From: Durusdinium trenchii
Taxonomy: Eukaryota; Sar; Dinophyceae; Suessiales; Symbiodiniaceae
NCBI GenBank assembly: GCA_963970005.1
Contig: CAXAMN010021607.1
Coordinates: forward strand, 509,886-573,885
Direction of reading: 5' to 3'
Length of the DNA stretch: 64,000 nucleotides
The position numbers and the translations under genes were made by a program. The notes beneath the pieces are model-generated. The model saw nothing but the letters and a program-made list of their open reading frames with translations, was not told the origin of the DNA and made no database searches. Shown here piece by piece: positions 20,781 to 32,659 of the stretch. The stretch's first letter is position 1. The number at the start of each line of letters is the position of its first letter.

Positions 20781-23700
20781 TTTGGCCAAGGGAGCGAAAG
20801 CTTCTGGAAGACGCTGTGGAGGCAAAAAACCGTCCTAGCAAGGCATGTTTGATCTTCCTGGTAAGCAACAGCCTGCAACGTGTGTTGAGATTGACGAATT
20901 CTTTCCGCTCTGACTTTGTGCTTCTTATTTACTGTAGACTAGTACGTAGATCTTTTTAATGCTCATTTTGAACATGTTTGTCCCTTTTGAGCCCATCTAA
21001 ATTGGGCAGCTCAGGATGTACAGTAAATTGTAGCAGCAGGTAAAGAAAAGCCAAAGAAAGGAACAGAGAAAGGTCTTTAAATGGCCTAAAGAGGTCTAAA
21101 AAAGACACAAAAGGAAGACTTGACAGCACAATAATATATATATATACATATAATATATGTATTTTGTTTTGTTTTGATGTTGTTTCTTTCGGGCCTTACA
21201 TGTCACAGTTCAGTTCAGGTCGGTGTAGTGTTGAGTTTTTGATTACTTACAGTCCAATACAAGTGACTCGTCTACATCCAATCTCCAAACATCCAGTGCA
21301 CTGTATCCTGAACGCCACAACAGTTGTGAGTTAGCACAAAGGCACAGTTGCTAGAAGATGTCAACATCAAATGTCATCAAAATCTCAAATTTCCAGAAGA
21401 GCAGCCACCTTGATTGATCTACCAGAAAATGCATGTGGATGTACGATTTGAACAGTATTTTCACCTTCAGTGTAAAGGATTTTTAGTTCTGCATGATTCC
21501 CAGTGGTCAGGTGCGACAACGCGCAGCACCATTTGCTCAAGAGTTTGTGGCATTGTCCTTGGTTTTGGATGGATAAACCTCGAAACTTCTTCAACAGCTA
21601 TATACTCACCAGCTATTCTGAGGCCCTTGGAAGCTCAGTGGGCCAGCTTCAGCAGGAGCTATCTCAGGAGTTTGAGGCAGTCCAGAAAGCATCAGAAAGC
21701 CATGGCCATTGTGTTCTTGGCGAACCACCTCCCTGGAGGCTGTGCGCCTGCTACATCGCGAAGAGATGAGACTGGCAAGTACTGAGCAGGACACTTACTT
21801 TGGCAGCACATTTTTTGTTTAGATTGAGTTTGTAGGACATGGAGTACATGTCAATACTCAATACTCACTGTGCTCGCAGGAGCAGGAATCTTTGGGGCCC
21901 TTTTCCCACTGCCATAATAAAGCAAGCCGAACACTCCTGTGCCCCCCAGGCATACATTGGAGCAACGAGTGAGTATGATGCAGCAGGAGGGAGCTCCACT
22001 AGTCACAGAATCTAATCTGGATTTGGACACACCTTCTCAATGGATTTGTGCAAAGAAAACTTTTGAATGAAGGGTTTCTATGTTTGCAACTGTTTGAATA
22101 TGATATGTAGTTGTTGAAAGGACAGGTCAGACGTCGGACGTTTGCTCATTCTTTTGAGCAAGCTAGTTGTCAATCCTTTTTCTATGCCGAGTATGAAGGA
22201 GCTAAGCATTTCTGAGGCCTGAGCTGAGGTTGTTGCAAAAGGATCAGTCTGCTTGTATTTGCAGCATAAGTCTGTTTGAGGCAACCACCGCATCCTGCCG
22301 GGCAAGTCCGGTAGCCAAGCGGCGCAACAAATTCCCTGTAGAGAAAAGTAGCTTTACGTGTGGGTTTTATCTTTACCGGTGCGAAAAGGGGCCAGCTGGT
22401 CCTTGCTGCTCCTTTGTCGACCTTGCTACTCCTTCGTTTGGATTTTGGCACGACCTTTCAAAAACCCACACATGTATTACAGCACTTGAAACCAACAAAG
22501 GCTTAGTCTCCATATTCGAGGCCTACAAACTGCACACGTTGAAGCTGGGAAGAACGAGGTTGGTGTGAGTTCTTCATAGATTGATTGGACTTTGTATAGC
22601 TAGGCCTTCTCAGCACTGCTCAGCCCAGAACACAGAATGCTTTCTGACCAAGAAACACTCGTTGGTTGTTGACACCGTCTTTGTTTTTTGGGTCATGTCA
22701 TTAATAAATTGAGAACATTGAGTCAGAGTTTTTGCTTGCAGTTTCCATTCGACCAGCTTGGCCTCATGTCAGTATATAGTACTGAGGAGCAGAAGTGATA
22801 CAGGCGGAAAATGCTTTACAGAGCTCAAAGGAAGAAGGCCAAGTGAGGCAAGGGCTTGAGTCGAGAGCCACGAGGAGGGTGAAAGGGGAGGGGAGCTTGT
22901 TTGTGGCTGCAAAGCTCAGTAGTTTAGACGTTGGCAAGAAGATTCTTTGGAGGAACGGTTTACTTGCTGTAGAGAAGAAAGTAAAACATGTGTTCAGGTT
23001 TGTTCCATTTTTAACAGATCCACTTTCGTGAGGTGTCGAGAGATTGCCAACCTTCAGAGAAGAGAGGCAGGGCCTGGCCTTCAAGTTGAAGCCTTCAAGT
23101 TTGTCGCTGTAAGAGCTGCAGTTTCACGTTTCATACAAGACTCGAAGGTTTAGTTTAAACCGGGTGACTCAATAGGGCACCAGTCGCACAGAGTGATTGG
23201 CACAGATTCGACCAGGCAGAAGCTCTGATGGCTCATGCAACTACATCTACTGACAGAGACTTCTGGCAGGTGAAAGCCCTTAGAGTCCTTAGAGCTTTCG
23301 GGCCACCCCCCAAAGTATGATCATGATTTGATCTAACGCGTAGCCTCGAGGCTCGCTTTGAGACAGGGGTGGTGGAAGCAGCTCAGGCAGTATGGGATCT
23401 TTGGGAAACGCATCACGAAAGCATGAGTTGTTCTTTGATTCACAAGTACTATCAAATATGACTTTATCCCACAGTCTCACACTAAGTTGTCAACTCAGTC
23501 ACAGTTGCGCTAAAACCTCTTGAGTACTACCAAACCATCAGCCCTGCAGACTAGTCTGGTGCAACCACGCACAGATTCTGACTGATGCTTTTCTTTAAAA
23601 CTTTCAATCTTTTGCAGAACTACCGCGAAGAAGTCCTAGCAGTTCGCAACTGCCTGATTGAGAGCGAGACAGAAGCGGCCAAGGACCCTCAGTCACGCTC

Positions 23701-24630
23701 ATCCTTGGTTTGACAGTTTGACCGCAGCCCTCATTACTTGCAAAAGACTTGCAAGACACGCTGCCAAATTCTTCTTTCGGATTCTTTCGGACCTATTATA
23801 GATGTTCCCCAGGCGCGTCAAGGATTTCACGAGGAGTTCGAACACATGAAACGGCAGGCCTCCAACAGAAATCCGCTTGATGACATGCTGCTATAGTCTA
23901 GGCTTAGTTAAACCGTATGAGACTATTATGCTGCAGGTCGAGCCTGTGAAGGCCAAATTAGAGGAGGCACGACTCAGCATCAATGAAAATTCTTAAGTGA
24001 ACTTGTGCTTTGCTGCTGCTTCCAATCATGGAGGTATGTGCAGAGAATTCAGCATTAATTCGTCAAGGACAGCCCGTGAATGGCTTTCATTGGACAAGTT
24101 TAGTGATTCCTTTCAATTCATAGCAGAATCCAGCTGCTTGGTTCGCATGAATTCGGTGCTTTCTCTCTTGGGAATCGCTGCTAGGCCACCGGCTTCAAGA
24201 GCAGCTTGTCGAGTCGTTGCGAGAGGCGGATCTTCTGGGACAACTTTGGAGCCTCTGTTTTTGCTTTCGCATCGTATTCTCATGTATTCTCATTACGTTG
24301 ATCGCTTTACCAGAGAGCTCTGAGTGCTGTGTGAGCAGAGCGTCTTCTGACGCTACAAGATGCTACAAGTCTCAGTGACTCTATCCAGCAGGCTCTAACA
24401 GTTTCAGTCTCAGATAGATGATCGATGCGATAAGTACGTTTTTAAGATGCATTTGGAGGCATCCCGTGGTGGAGACAGGCTGCTTGAGTCGTGGGAGAGG
24501 TGAGGCTTGTTTTCCTCCCATTGGACTCCCACTAACTCTGAACGTTGACAGATTTGCAGGTGCAGTTCAGCCAAGCAAGAGATTGCTTGTCTCAAGCAAG
24601 AGCTGGCACAAGCTCGTGAGGAACCGCGTT
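20781..24630 (+). CDS. Multi-exon coiled-coil gene (candidate, exon set incomplete)
   Basis: A series of short + strand exons preceded by AG and rich in Glu, Gln, Leu and Lys. Examples are: about 20781 (LWPRERKLLEDAVEAKNR); about 21622 (EALGSSVGQLQQELSQEFEA); about 22799 (AENALQSSKEEGQVRQGLES); about 23036 (EIANLQRREAGPGLQVEA); 23618-23707 (NYREEVLAVRNCLIESETEA), with a GT donor at 23708; from 23813 (ARQGFHEEFEHMKRQ), in phase with the previous exon; from 23937 (VEPVKAKLEEARLSI); about 24186 (HRLQEQLVESLREADLLGQL); about 24333 (ERLLTLQDATSLSDSIQQ); about 24553 (AKQEIACLKQELAQAREE). The heptad-like patterns suggest a long rod protein of structural or scaffolding type. No named family is recognised and several joins are unresolved, so more than one gene could be present. 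Confidence 0.45.
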
Positions 24631-24639
24631 CAAGCTTGC

Positions 24640-25160
24640 TTACTAGTTGCTAGTTTATTTAACACACCACACTGCCACACGGTGTATGCTCAAATTACTA
24701 GCACTGACGGCCTACAGTGTATGATGGAAAAGTTCTGGGAGAAATTCCACGCTGTTAGCATGCCATGTGATGTAACCTGGTGGGTTGTGGTGCTCGCTTG
24801 CGATTGTCGATTGTTGTTGGCCAAATGCCCCAGCTCAGCCTTGAGCTGGAGAGTTCGCTATATCATAAGGTTGCAATGTGGTGAGCTAGCAAGGTGGTGA
24901 GAGGTTGGTTTGCGGCTGATTGGTGTGGAAGCAAAGTGGTGAACTCAGCGCTTTGTTGCAAGATTTGTAAGATCCGCATGGTTTGATAAGCTTCCTAGCT
25001 TCCAGGCTAGCGACGGTTCGTGGAGAGTATATCGAGTATGATAGCCGTGCTCAGATTGGGGTTTGCATGTATGTATGTGACCATGTATCTTGAAGTCGAT
25101 GCTGGCCTAACATTGACTTCAAAGTTTTGTTGATAGGGGTGGTCCGGCGTCTCAGGTGGC
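24640..25160. other. Spacer before the retroelement
   Basis: Contains CTAGC-type short motifs. No terminal repeat of the downstream element was recognised. Confidence 0.3.
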
Positions 25161-25760
25161 TTGAGGTGTGCCGGGTTGAAGAGAAGGGTTGGAGGTTATG
25201 CCGGTTGTGCTGCGATGCTTGTTCCAACTGTACTCTTTAGAGGCATAGGGAGAAGTTCACGAATGGACCGCATGTTTCGGCTTATAGGTCTTGCAAGGCA
25301 CTTGATGCCGCGCCCGTGGTGCAATAAGTGCCATCAGACCCAGAGCTCGGTTGAGGACGGCTGGTGTGTGGGGTGCTCAGCACTGGAGAATATCCAGTGC
25401 GATCTGAACTCGCGCTGGGGTAATCAAGACCTCAGGCGCGCAGCCAACGACTGGCTGGCTCGGCAGGTTTGGGTTTTCAGGACTCTTTCGCTGAGGCTGG
25501 TCCCAGTAGCACCTCCACCACCACCTGCTGTCGCTGAGCGCGGGGGGTCTGCAGCTGCGGGGGCTACACCGAAGTCCCAGCCAACGAGGCCGCAGAAGGG
25601 AGGAGACGAGCCCGTTGGAGGCGAGCCTGACCCAGAACAGTCATACTCTTACACGCGCACGGAGGCTGAAGGCGAGGACGAGATTGAGGAGCAGAGGACA
25701 CCCTCGCGTAGGCCGCCGGCTGCAGTTCCACCTGTTCCGAGCCCGCGGGTTGAGGTATAG
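25161..25760 (+). pseudogene. Retroelement N-terminal zinc-finger region
   Basis: Contains CNKCHQ followed by CVGC, a CxxC...CxxC zinc-finger pattern, then a Pro-rich linker and an acidic, Tyr/Glu-rich stretch ending at an in-frame TAG (25758-25760). The same frame continues as a Lys/Arg-rich tail to about 26022. The layout resembles the N-terminal part of dinoflagellate retroelement polyproteins; a nucleic-acid-binding role is inferred from the finger alone. Confidence 0.6.
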
Positions 25761-26011
25761 AAGGAAGAGAAGGAGAAGAAGCATTCAGGTCGAGGCGAAC
25801 ACTCGAACACAGGAAGAAGCTCAAGGACGAAACACAAGCAGAGAGAAGGAGGTGAGAGAGAAAGAAGGAGCGGCAGGCGAGGAGGACGCAAGCATCAGCA
25901 GTCGACTATGAGGAAGTCAAAACCAGGAGTGAGATTGGACAGGAAGCGAAGGCTGGAGGATTTGAGGGTATCGAGAGAGGAGGACCTCTCGAGCATCCCA
26001 CCGCCTCCACC

Positions 26012-26535
26012 ATGTCCGCGCTGAGGAGCAATATTGAAGGATGGCAGCAAGAAGGCACGACCTACAGCATGGACGACAAGGAGAATTGGGCGTTGTTGAA
26101 TTTAGGAAGAGGAGACTTCGTGGAGGTCCCGCTGAGCGCTTCGGATTGGGAGCCCCGCTCAGAGGCTCAGGCAGGGTTCCTTGTGATGGACCATATGGTC
26201 ACGGGAGACAGTGGGATGGCGTTGAGGGTTCATGGAGTAGGTTGCACGGACCCTCAACTGAACAAATGAATCTCATCCCAGTTCAACAGAAAAGAGGGCT
26301 ATTTGCATGCATTGGTACCCCTTGCACAGAGGCCGAAGAAGGGTATTTGCACGTTACTCGTCTGCGTGCGTTCTCGAGGGAAGGTTTCAATCCAGCCTAC
26401 TTCCTAGGTTCGCACCCCCGGCAAGTGGCCAAATGGCTGGATGGAGAGGAGATGCCTGGAGAGGTGAGAAGGACAAGGACGAGAGAGAGCGGGGAGCTGG
26501 TGCGCCAGGCGACAGGACCATTCTCCCAGGTTTGA
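26012..26535 (+). pseudogene. Retroelement conserved domain of unknown function, frameshifted
   Basis: The first half (frame of 26012) contains WALLNLGRGDFVEVPLSASD and GFLVMDHMVTGDSGMAL. After a TGA overlapping ATG at 26266-26269 the second half continues in another frame with GYLHVTRLRAFSREGFNPAY and KWLDGEE. Both halves read as one domain that I recognise only as recurring in dinoflagellate retroelement proteins. Its function is unknown. Confidence 0.55.
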
Positions 26536-26540
26536 GGTGA

Positions 26541-27296
26541 ATGGATTTGGACAACGCGGATGGCACCGGGGCTGGCAAGAAGAAAGTTGGAGATGCAGCC
26601 AAGTTGAAGCCTTCACCCAAACGTCGCGAGGCGGGAGCTGGTGCGCTGCGATCACGAGCGCGGGCCAAGGGGAAAGGCGTTGCAGAGGGTCGGAACGACG
26701 AGTGGCAGGAGGTGTTGAGCGAGGAGTTGAGGGGTCGCGCGTTGAGAGAATTAAGGCAAGAGGTTCGAAGAAGAAGAGGAGAGTCGTGGAGATTGGGGGT
26801 TAGGCACCTCGCACGTTCATTGAGGAAGAGGACAAGGTTGGAGGATACAAGAGGTTCTTCTTTGAGAGATGTCTCGAGTCAGCTTGTGAGACAGGCGCAA
26901 CAAGTAGCTGGGGGAAGGCCCAAGAGGAGTGGCGAAGAGAAGGAGAAGGAGAGAGAGGCTGGAGGAGGACAGAGGACGGAGAGAGAGGAGTTGCTAGCTG
27001 CTAGCTCTTCTCAATCAGCTGCAGAGGAGACAGGAGGACGACAGAGATCCCCCAAAGAAGGACAAGGATCGAAGCCACTCAACAAGAAAGAAAAAGAAGA
27101 AGAAGAAGAAAGAAAGGACAAAGGGAAGGAAGAGAATATTGATAAACGGGGTAAATTGTGAGCTCCGACCCAAGCGACAGCTCCTACGAAGGGTACTCCG
27201 AAGACTCAGGATCCGACAGCGAAGCTCAATTCAAAGCGCCGTTGAGAAAAAGACCCAAAGCAAGCCCTGGAGCGGTCCTCCGGTTGCTGGTCTAGA
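26541..27296 (+). pseudogene. Retroelement charged low-complexity linker
   Basis: An Arg/Glu/Lys-rich region with an acidic Ser/Asp patch (SEDSGSDSEAQF) followed by APLRKRPKASPGAVLRLL and a stop at about 27296. The frame shifts near 27160. Disordered linkers of this kind separate the N-terminal domains from the RT in these elements. Confidence 0.5.
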
Positions 27297-27585
27297 AAGC
27301 GCAAGCTGCGCTGGACCAGGGGGCCCTTGTCTAAGTGGCAAGAGGAGGAGGCAGTGTGATCACCGAAGGAGCTTGCGCAGTGTCACTGCAGTCCGCTCCT
27401 GAGCTTTGAAAAGGTGGGGCGTGATTTGGAGTGCGCGAAACTCGACTATTGTGGGGAAGAGGTTGGGACTTGTGAAGCCCTGAAGATTTTGCCTGCTCTA
27501 CCACCCTTGGGACACGGAGGTTCAATCAAACTAGTAGAACTGGTGTCACCGGCTACCAAAATGATCCTTCAGACCCCCTGAGAAG

Positions 27586-28740
27586 TTGTTGAAAACTGGT
27601 TTTGACTCTCCACGGCCTAAAATCTGTGGGTTGACTCATTTTGGAAAGGGGGAAAAACTTCGGGTCTGCGAAGCGTTAGTTAAGCATGGCACTTGCGAGT
27701 GGATTCCCTCATCGGAAGTGGTTGAATTAGAATTAGAAGGGATCAAAATCTTGAATGGACTCTTTGGCGTGAAGAAGCCAGCAACAATTGCAAGCGGCGC
27801 CCGAGGGTGATCATGAACCTCAAAGCGACCAACAGTGCAATGCATCAGGTGCGGGGAGCAGTGGAAGGTCTCCCGGCGATTACCGCGTGGCAGGCAGCGG
27901 TGCTAGATTGTGACCAGACTTTCCATTTCTACCAGAGCGACATTTCATCGGCATTCTACTTGTTCGAACTCTCCAGGGCCTGGTTGGGGTACCTGGCCTT
28001 TGGGGTATCGTACCCGGGTCACTCGGTTGGTGTGAACAGCTCTGAAACCTACCTAGCCTGCAGAGTATTACCTATGGGTATGCATAGTTCGGTTTCCTTG
28101 ATGCAGGAAGTGTCAGAGGAGGTGCTTTGGAGGGCAGGCTTGGTGAAAGGAGCGCAGGTAAGGAGAGGACAACCGGTTCCCCAATTCCTTCTTGAAACCG
28201 CTTCAACCGCCATCAAAGAGGATAAATATTTTTGGCAAGTTTATCTTGACAATTTCATGGGAGGTGATAGGAGGATGAAAGGTGAAACACCGGAGGTTGG
28301 TAATGAGGTCCACGACACGGTAGAAAGAACCTGGAAGACGCATGGGATTCTTTCCGCTGAAAAGAAAAAAGGTTCGCATTCTTAGCAGGTTGAGGAGTTG
28401 GGTGCTCTTCTTCAAGGGGAGGTCGGAGTCGTTGGTGGTTCCCCTCAGAGGTTTGGCAAGCTCATTCAAGCAACTTTGTGGCTTTTAGGGCAGCCCTTTC
28501 TTAAGCGGAAGATGGTACAGGTTGTGGCAGGTCGTTGGGTCCACGTTCTTCTATTCCGTCGGGCAGGAATGAGCTTTTTGGACAGCGTTTGGAAATTCAT
28601 TAACAAGGGAGATCACGGGGAAAACCTTGCCCTTAAGACCAAGAGAGAGTTCTTGAACATTCTAGGAGGAATCCCCTTGCTTCACACCAACCTGACAGCA
28701 GTGGTCGATGAGACAGTGTGGTGCAGCGATGCGTCAGAGT
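27586..28740 (+). pseudogene. Retroelement reverse transcriptase, with RNase H-like motif at 28723-28764
   Basis: RT blocks in order: GLFGVKK, then after a frameshift near 27800 VIMNLKATN; motif A SDISSAFYLF (about 27937); motif B region CRVLPMGMHSS (about 28060); motif C YLDNF (about 28240), where the usual YxDD has Asn as its last residue; and GILSAEKKK followed by LGALLQGEVGVVGGSP. One in-frame TAG at 28383-28385 splits an otherwise continuous frame (27807-29474). VWCSDASESGGATGYS then resembles the Asp-bearing start of retroelement RNase H. The DN variant may be usual for this group, so it need not mean loss of activity. Confidence 0.75.
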
Positions 28741-28838
28741 CTGGTGGAGCAACGGGGTACAGCAGGCAACTTACATTGCAAGGGAAAGACTTCGTCCTCT
28801 CTAGTCGATTTTCCAGTCAAAGTCTGGGGGCAGCGCCC

Positions 28839-29474
28839 GTGCTTGTGATTGGCCTGTTCTCCGGAATAGGGGGAACATACAGGATCTACGACATCCTTGA
28901 CATTGTGCCTCAAGGCGCCATTGCAGTTGATATTCACGCTCCGGCCAACAGGGTGGCCAGCAGACAATGGCCGGGAGTGGAAATTCTGCGGGATGTGCGA
29001 GACATTACAAGAGAGACAGTGCAGTCCTGGCACCGCAGCTTCCACGCAGTCAAGGAAGTTCATTTATGGGGAGGATTCCCCTGCAGGGATTTGAGTTCAG
29101 CCAAAGCTAATCGTAGGAACTTAGGGGGCAGTCAAAGCTCGTTGTTCTTTGAGTTCCTGCGGATATGGAGACTCATCCAAGAAGAATTTCCAGAGGAGGC
29201 GCAGGTTAAGGTGGCTGCGGAAAACGTAGCCTCAATGGATGAGGCTGCGTCTACAGAGATTTCTGAGTGGATGGGGTTTCACCCCTACTATTTGGATTCT
29301 GCCGATGCAGTGCCCCTAAAACGTCCCCGTCTCTGTTGGACCTCTGAAACGGTTGAGGGCTGCCTGCAGGGCATCCAAGCGGTTGCAGATAGAAGGTGGA
29401 ACATGGTCATTGCTAATGTGTCAGCACTGCGAGGTGGATCAGTGGATGAGCCCGGAGTTTTCATGGCCTGGTGA
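28839..29474 (+). pseudogene. Retroelement DNA (cytosine-5) methyltransferase domain
   Basis: C5-methyltransferase motifs are in order: motif I GLFSGIGG (28851) for S-adenosylmethionine; motif IV GGFPCRDLS with the catalytic Cys at about 29082-29084; motif VI AENV (about 29217-29228); and motif VIII-like PRLCW (about 29325). The segment is one open frame fused directly to the RT/RNase H region. After a frameshift near 29470 the C-terminal motifs continue: a target-recognition-like stretch (CMRADWKDEPPYKP), motif IX ELVMGYGFGH (about 29632) and motif X-like LIGDSCSVYSF (about 29731). The enzyme would methylate cytosine in DNA. Carried by a retroelement, it may mark or protect element copies, which is inference. 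Confidence 0.8.
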
Positions 29475-30054
29475 GAAGGTAGCAAATAGTTTTCCTACTT
29501 GCATGAGGGCAGATTGGAAAGATGAACCCCCATACAAACCGGCTGGGATCCACAGGGCTGACGGGGATTGCCAACTTCGATGGGCTGTTGCAGGTTGAAT
29601 GATCGGGCACCAACAGTTCCGAGAGAGAGCTAGTGATGGGCTACGGCTTTGGACACTGCAACGTAGCCTGGGCAGCTAGCAAAATCAAACAAGCCCGCAA
29701 AGGCTACGAACTTGAGAAGTGTTCATTAATCGGAGATTCGTGCAGCGTCTATTCGTTTCCCATCATTGGGGCATATTGGGGCACGCAGCGCTCTGCAAAG
29801 ACTTCCTCCCAACGATCCATTATCGCCACCTCTGTCACCGGATGGGACTTGCGCCCTTTTTTCGCGCTGCGCTACGTTTACAAGCACCCCTAGCACGTGA
29901 ATTGCGCTATGGATGTCACACCATTGCGGAGGCGGACCTTTCACTTCAGTTAACTGAGCCCTTTAGCAGGTCCCAAAAAGTTTCAAGATGCAGAGAGTCA
30001 TGCTTGATCTCCAGTCACGTAGAGGCCAGCACCACCCACCTCGTTCACTCTTGA
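29475..30054 (+). pseudogene. Retroelement C-terminal region, two frame changes
   Basis: Holds the motif IX/X part of the methyltransferase in two frames, then switches near 29760 to a frame reading FLPTIHYRHLCHRMGLAP and LQAPLARELRYG. Such a tail recurs at the end of dinoflagellate elements of this type; its role is unknown. The element appears to end near 30054 or shortly after. Confidence 0.5.
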
Positions 30055-32640
30055 ACGCGAGCCTGTTTGACACAACAACAATAAGTGTGTTTTTTGCCAA
30101 GGATCACAGTGCACCGTAGGAGTGGACGACAGGCTAGAGAGAGCTCAGAGAAAAGGCTGTTGTAGATTTAGCATAGACTACTCTAGTTTAGGGAGGGGTG
30201 AATCTAAGCTTAGAAGTCACGTTTTGGGGTCGAATTTTCTCGTGCGCTTCGTGGTGCCAATTTTTGTGCTCACTGTTAGTGTTCCGGGGCAGAGATGATT
30301 CTTCATGTGCGGATGACTAAGTAGCAAGGAATGCTCAGACTTGTAACTGCTGCTATACTGTATTTGCTCATGTTTATTTTATGTCGATCCGCAGAATCCT
30401 TGGTAGTGGGTGTCCCTTCAAATTGCAAATACAGCGCTGAGGTTTGGAGACCTTTTTTCCTTTGTTTTCCGCAGCACTCAGACTGAGCCGCTAGGATGTC
30501 GCAGAAGTTACCGAAGCCTTGGCGGAGGAACAATCGCAGGCTCTGGGCGGCTCAGACCAAGGTAGCCCGCAAAGACATTGACACCGCAACCAAAGGACTC
30601 AACGTAAATGCCGACACATAATCAGTATTACGGATTGTACATCGGTAGAGATCGTTGCATTGTGTTGAAAAGTCTTGTGAGGACGGGATTGTCATTCTCC
30701 TCAGCCAACAGGTTGCAAAGTCTACTTAATCTATATTATATACTGTTCTTCACCTCGTCCCATTGAATCGATGGACCTGCTCCAGTCAAGCTAGAGTAGG
30801 TGAACATCTCCGCGTAAACCATCATTTTCATATATATGTATATGTATATGTATATGTATATGCGTATGTATATATTAATTCTGGAAGGAATTTGGGGCAA
30901 CAGCCAAATCAGGCTCTCAAATTGATTGAAATCTATCAGGCCTCTGACCTTCGTTGCCGCATGCGACAGTCTTCAGCCTTGGATTCTCACTGTTGACTTG
31001 TACCTCATGAGCCTCATGGCCATGGCCTCCCGAGGTTGGGGCTTATGCCACCTCTTGGAGGTGTGAACATTTTTTGCTCGTGAAGTGTGGACATGGCTGT
31101 GGGATGTTGACTCGACTCTTTGGACAGGGCATGTCGGGCACGTGCCAGAAGTATGTGCACCTTTCGAGGTATGTGAGCCTCAGGTTCGGAAGTAGGTGCA
31201 CTTTATGTTTTCGATGCCCTTTGGTTATGCTTGAGCTTACAGGCATCTGATATTCTGAAGACGGGGTTGATGGCCTTGACAGATTCAGAGGGTCAAAGCG
31301 AGCGCGCACAAGCTCCTCATTGGCATTTGCATTGCATCGCTGCCACATGCTTGCTTGATATTCTTGGTGCATGGGACACTCGCTTCGTATCAGGTGGCCG
31401 TGCTCGGCTCAATGATATGAACGCTTTTGACAACCGTCCAATGCAAAGCCAACGGCATCCAGATTTTGTTCAAGGTTTGTCTCACACCTCGTCCCTTGCA
31501 ATGCAATGGAAGACGGCGGCGTGGTTTCGATAGATGTGAAGGCATGGCTTCACAACCCTGATCTAGTGAACAGATTCTACAGTTTGGTTGAGGGACTTGG
31601 ATGCTTTGGGCGCAGGACTCTATCTTCGTTGGTCTTGGTTGCGTCTTTTCGATTTCTGGGCCGCTTTTGACCTTGCGTAGGCCTTCCTTGTTGCGAGCAC
31701 TGCTGCTGCTTTGGGGCAATGCCCTAAGTTGCAAATACCATGTGGTTGCAAGGAAGATCAGCAGATTTGACATTAGATGGCTGTCTAAAGAGGAAGCTAA
31801 TTCCTAAAACAACCCAATAGCGATGCCCTCCAACCTATAGACGTGGCAATTCCTAAAAACAATCAATCTTGCATTTCACAGCTCAAGAGGCTGAACATGT
31901 CACTGTGCCATGAATGCGTTTATCGCAAGGTTTGTGGTAGGGTTTCAGATAGCCTGGATGCGCTTGTCGCCGCGGGACAGGGGCTGAGAAACTGTAGGTA
32001 CTTTTTGCAGCGATTTACTTTGGTTGCTACTCATCGCTCGGAACTTTGCCTCTTGAGGTAAGGCGGAAGATTTATAGAGAGAAGCATCAGGCTAAGTCCA
32101 ATGGCAAAGTGAATGGCGGAGCACTCAGGACATATCATACTGCCACAGTCGAATCAAGATGAAACAGTACCCGCTTCACGTTGGAGACGTGTGATTCCTC
32201 TCTTTAACAACACTGCCCTCAATGGGTACTATGTAAGTAGTGCCAGTAGTGCTGCATCCCTCAGACATATTGAGTCTTTGCCTTTTGATTGCAGGATCCC
32301 GGGTGTAGTTTGTGAATGTGGTGCCATTATTCAAGGGAAGTGCACGCCGGAGGACACCTGGTTGATGTTGGTGCACGACTGTATTCGATGAACCAAGCTC
32401 GGGGGGCAACTTGGAATCCTTTCCTCAAAGCTTTGCTCGTTTTGCTTCAATTGAAAAGGGAAGGACGACAAGGAATAAAAGGCACTCCCTTTTTCTTCCT
32501 CCTTAACATTTACTGTAAGACTCCTTTTCTGTATTTTGTTGTGTCACTGCTGCTTTCCGCCATTTTCCGTTTGCCATGCAGCATTTCTATTCATGCGTCT
32601 TCCAGGTGATTTCTTTATTCCCCAAACAGTTTACTGTTAG
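30055..32640. other. Mostly unassigned; weak exon candidates
   Basis: Two stretches are faintly coding-like on the + strand: about 30495-30606 (AQTKVARKDIDTATKGLN before a GTAAAT donor) and about 31241-31480 (LKTGLMALTDSEGQ). No family, start or compatible splice pair was found. A TATATG microsatellite lies at 30831-30872 and a copy of the GCCCTCCAACCTA repeat at about 31815-31840. Confidence 0.25.
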
Positions 32641-32659
32641 GGGTTCTCAATTCTTTCTT

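Larger units (their letters stand above)
25161..30054 (+). mobile_element. Decayed retroelement with RT, RNase H-like and cytosine-C5 methyltransferase
   Basis: One + strand element in which domains follow in a fixed order across several frame breaks: Cys-type zinc finger, a conserved hydrophobic domain, a long basic/acidic low-complexity linker, reverse transcriptase, RNase H-like motif, DNMT-type methyltransferase and a C-terminal hydrophobic tail. I count at least six stops or frameshifts (near 25758, 26020, 26266, 27297, 27800, 28383 and 29470), so it is not active. No long terminal repeats, integrase or tyrosine recombinase were recognised and both limits are approximate. Dinoflagellate retrotransposons carrying DNMT genes are described in the literature; this copy appears to be of that kind. 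Confidence 0.8.

Noticed and set aside
25161-30054. Bacterial restriction-modification or host DNMT gene
   Set aside because: The methyltransferase is in one frame with an upstream RT and RNase H-like region and follows retroelement domain order, which fits an element-borne enzyme better.
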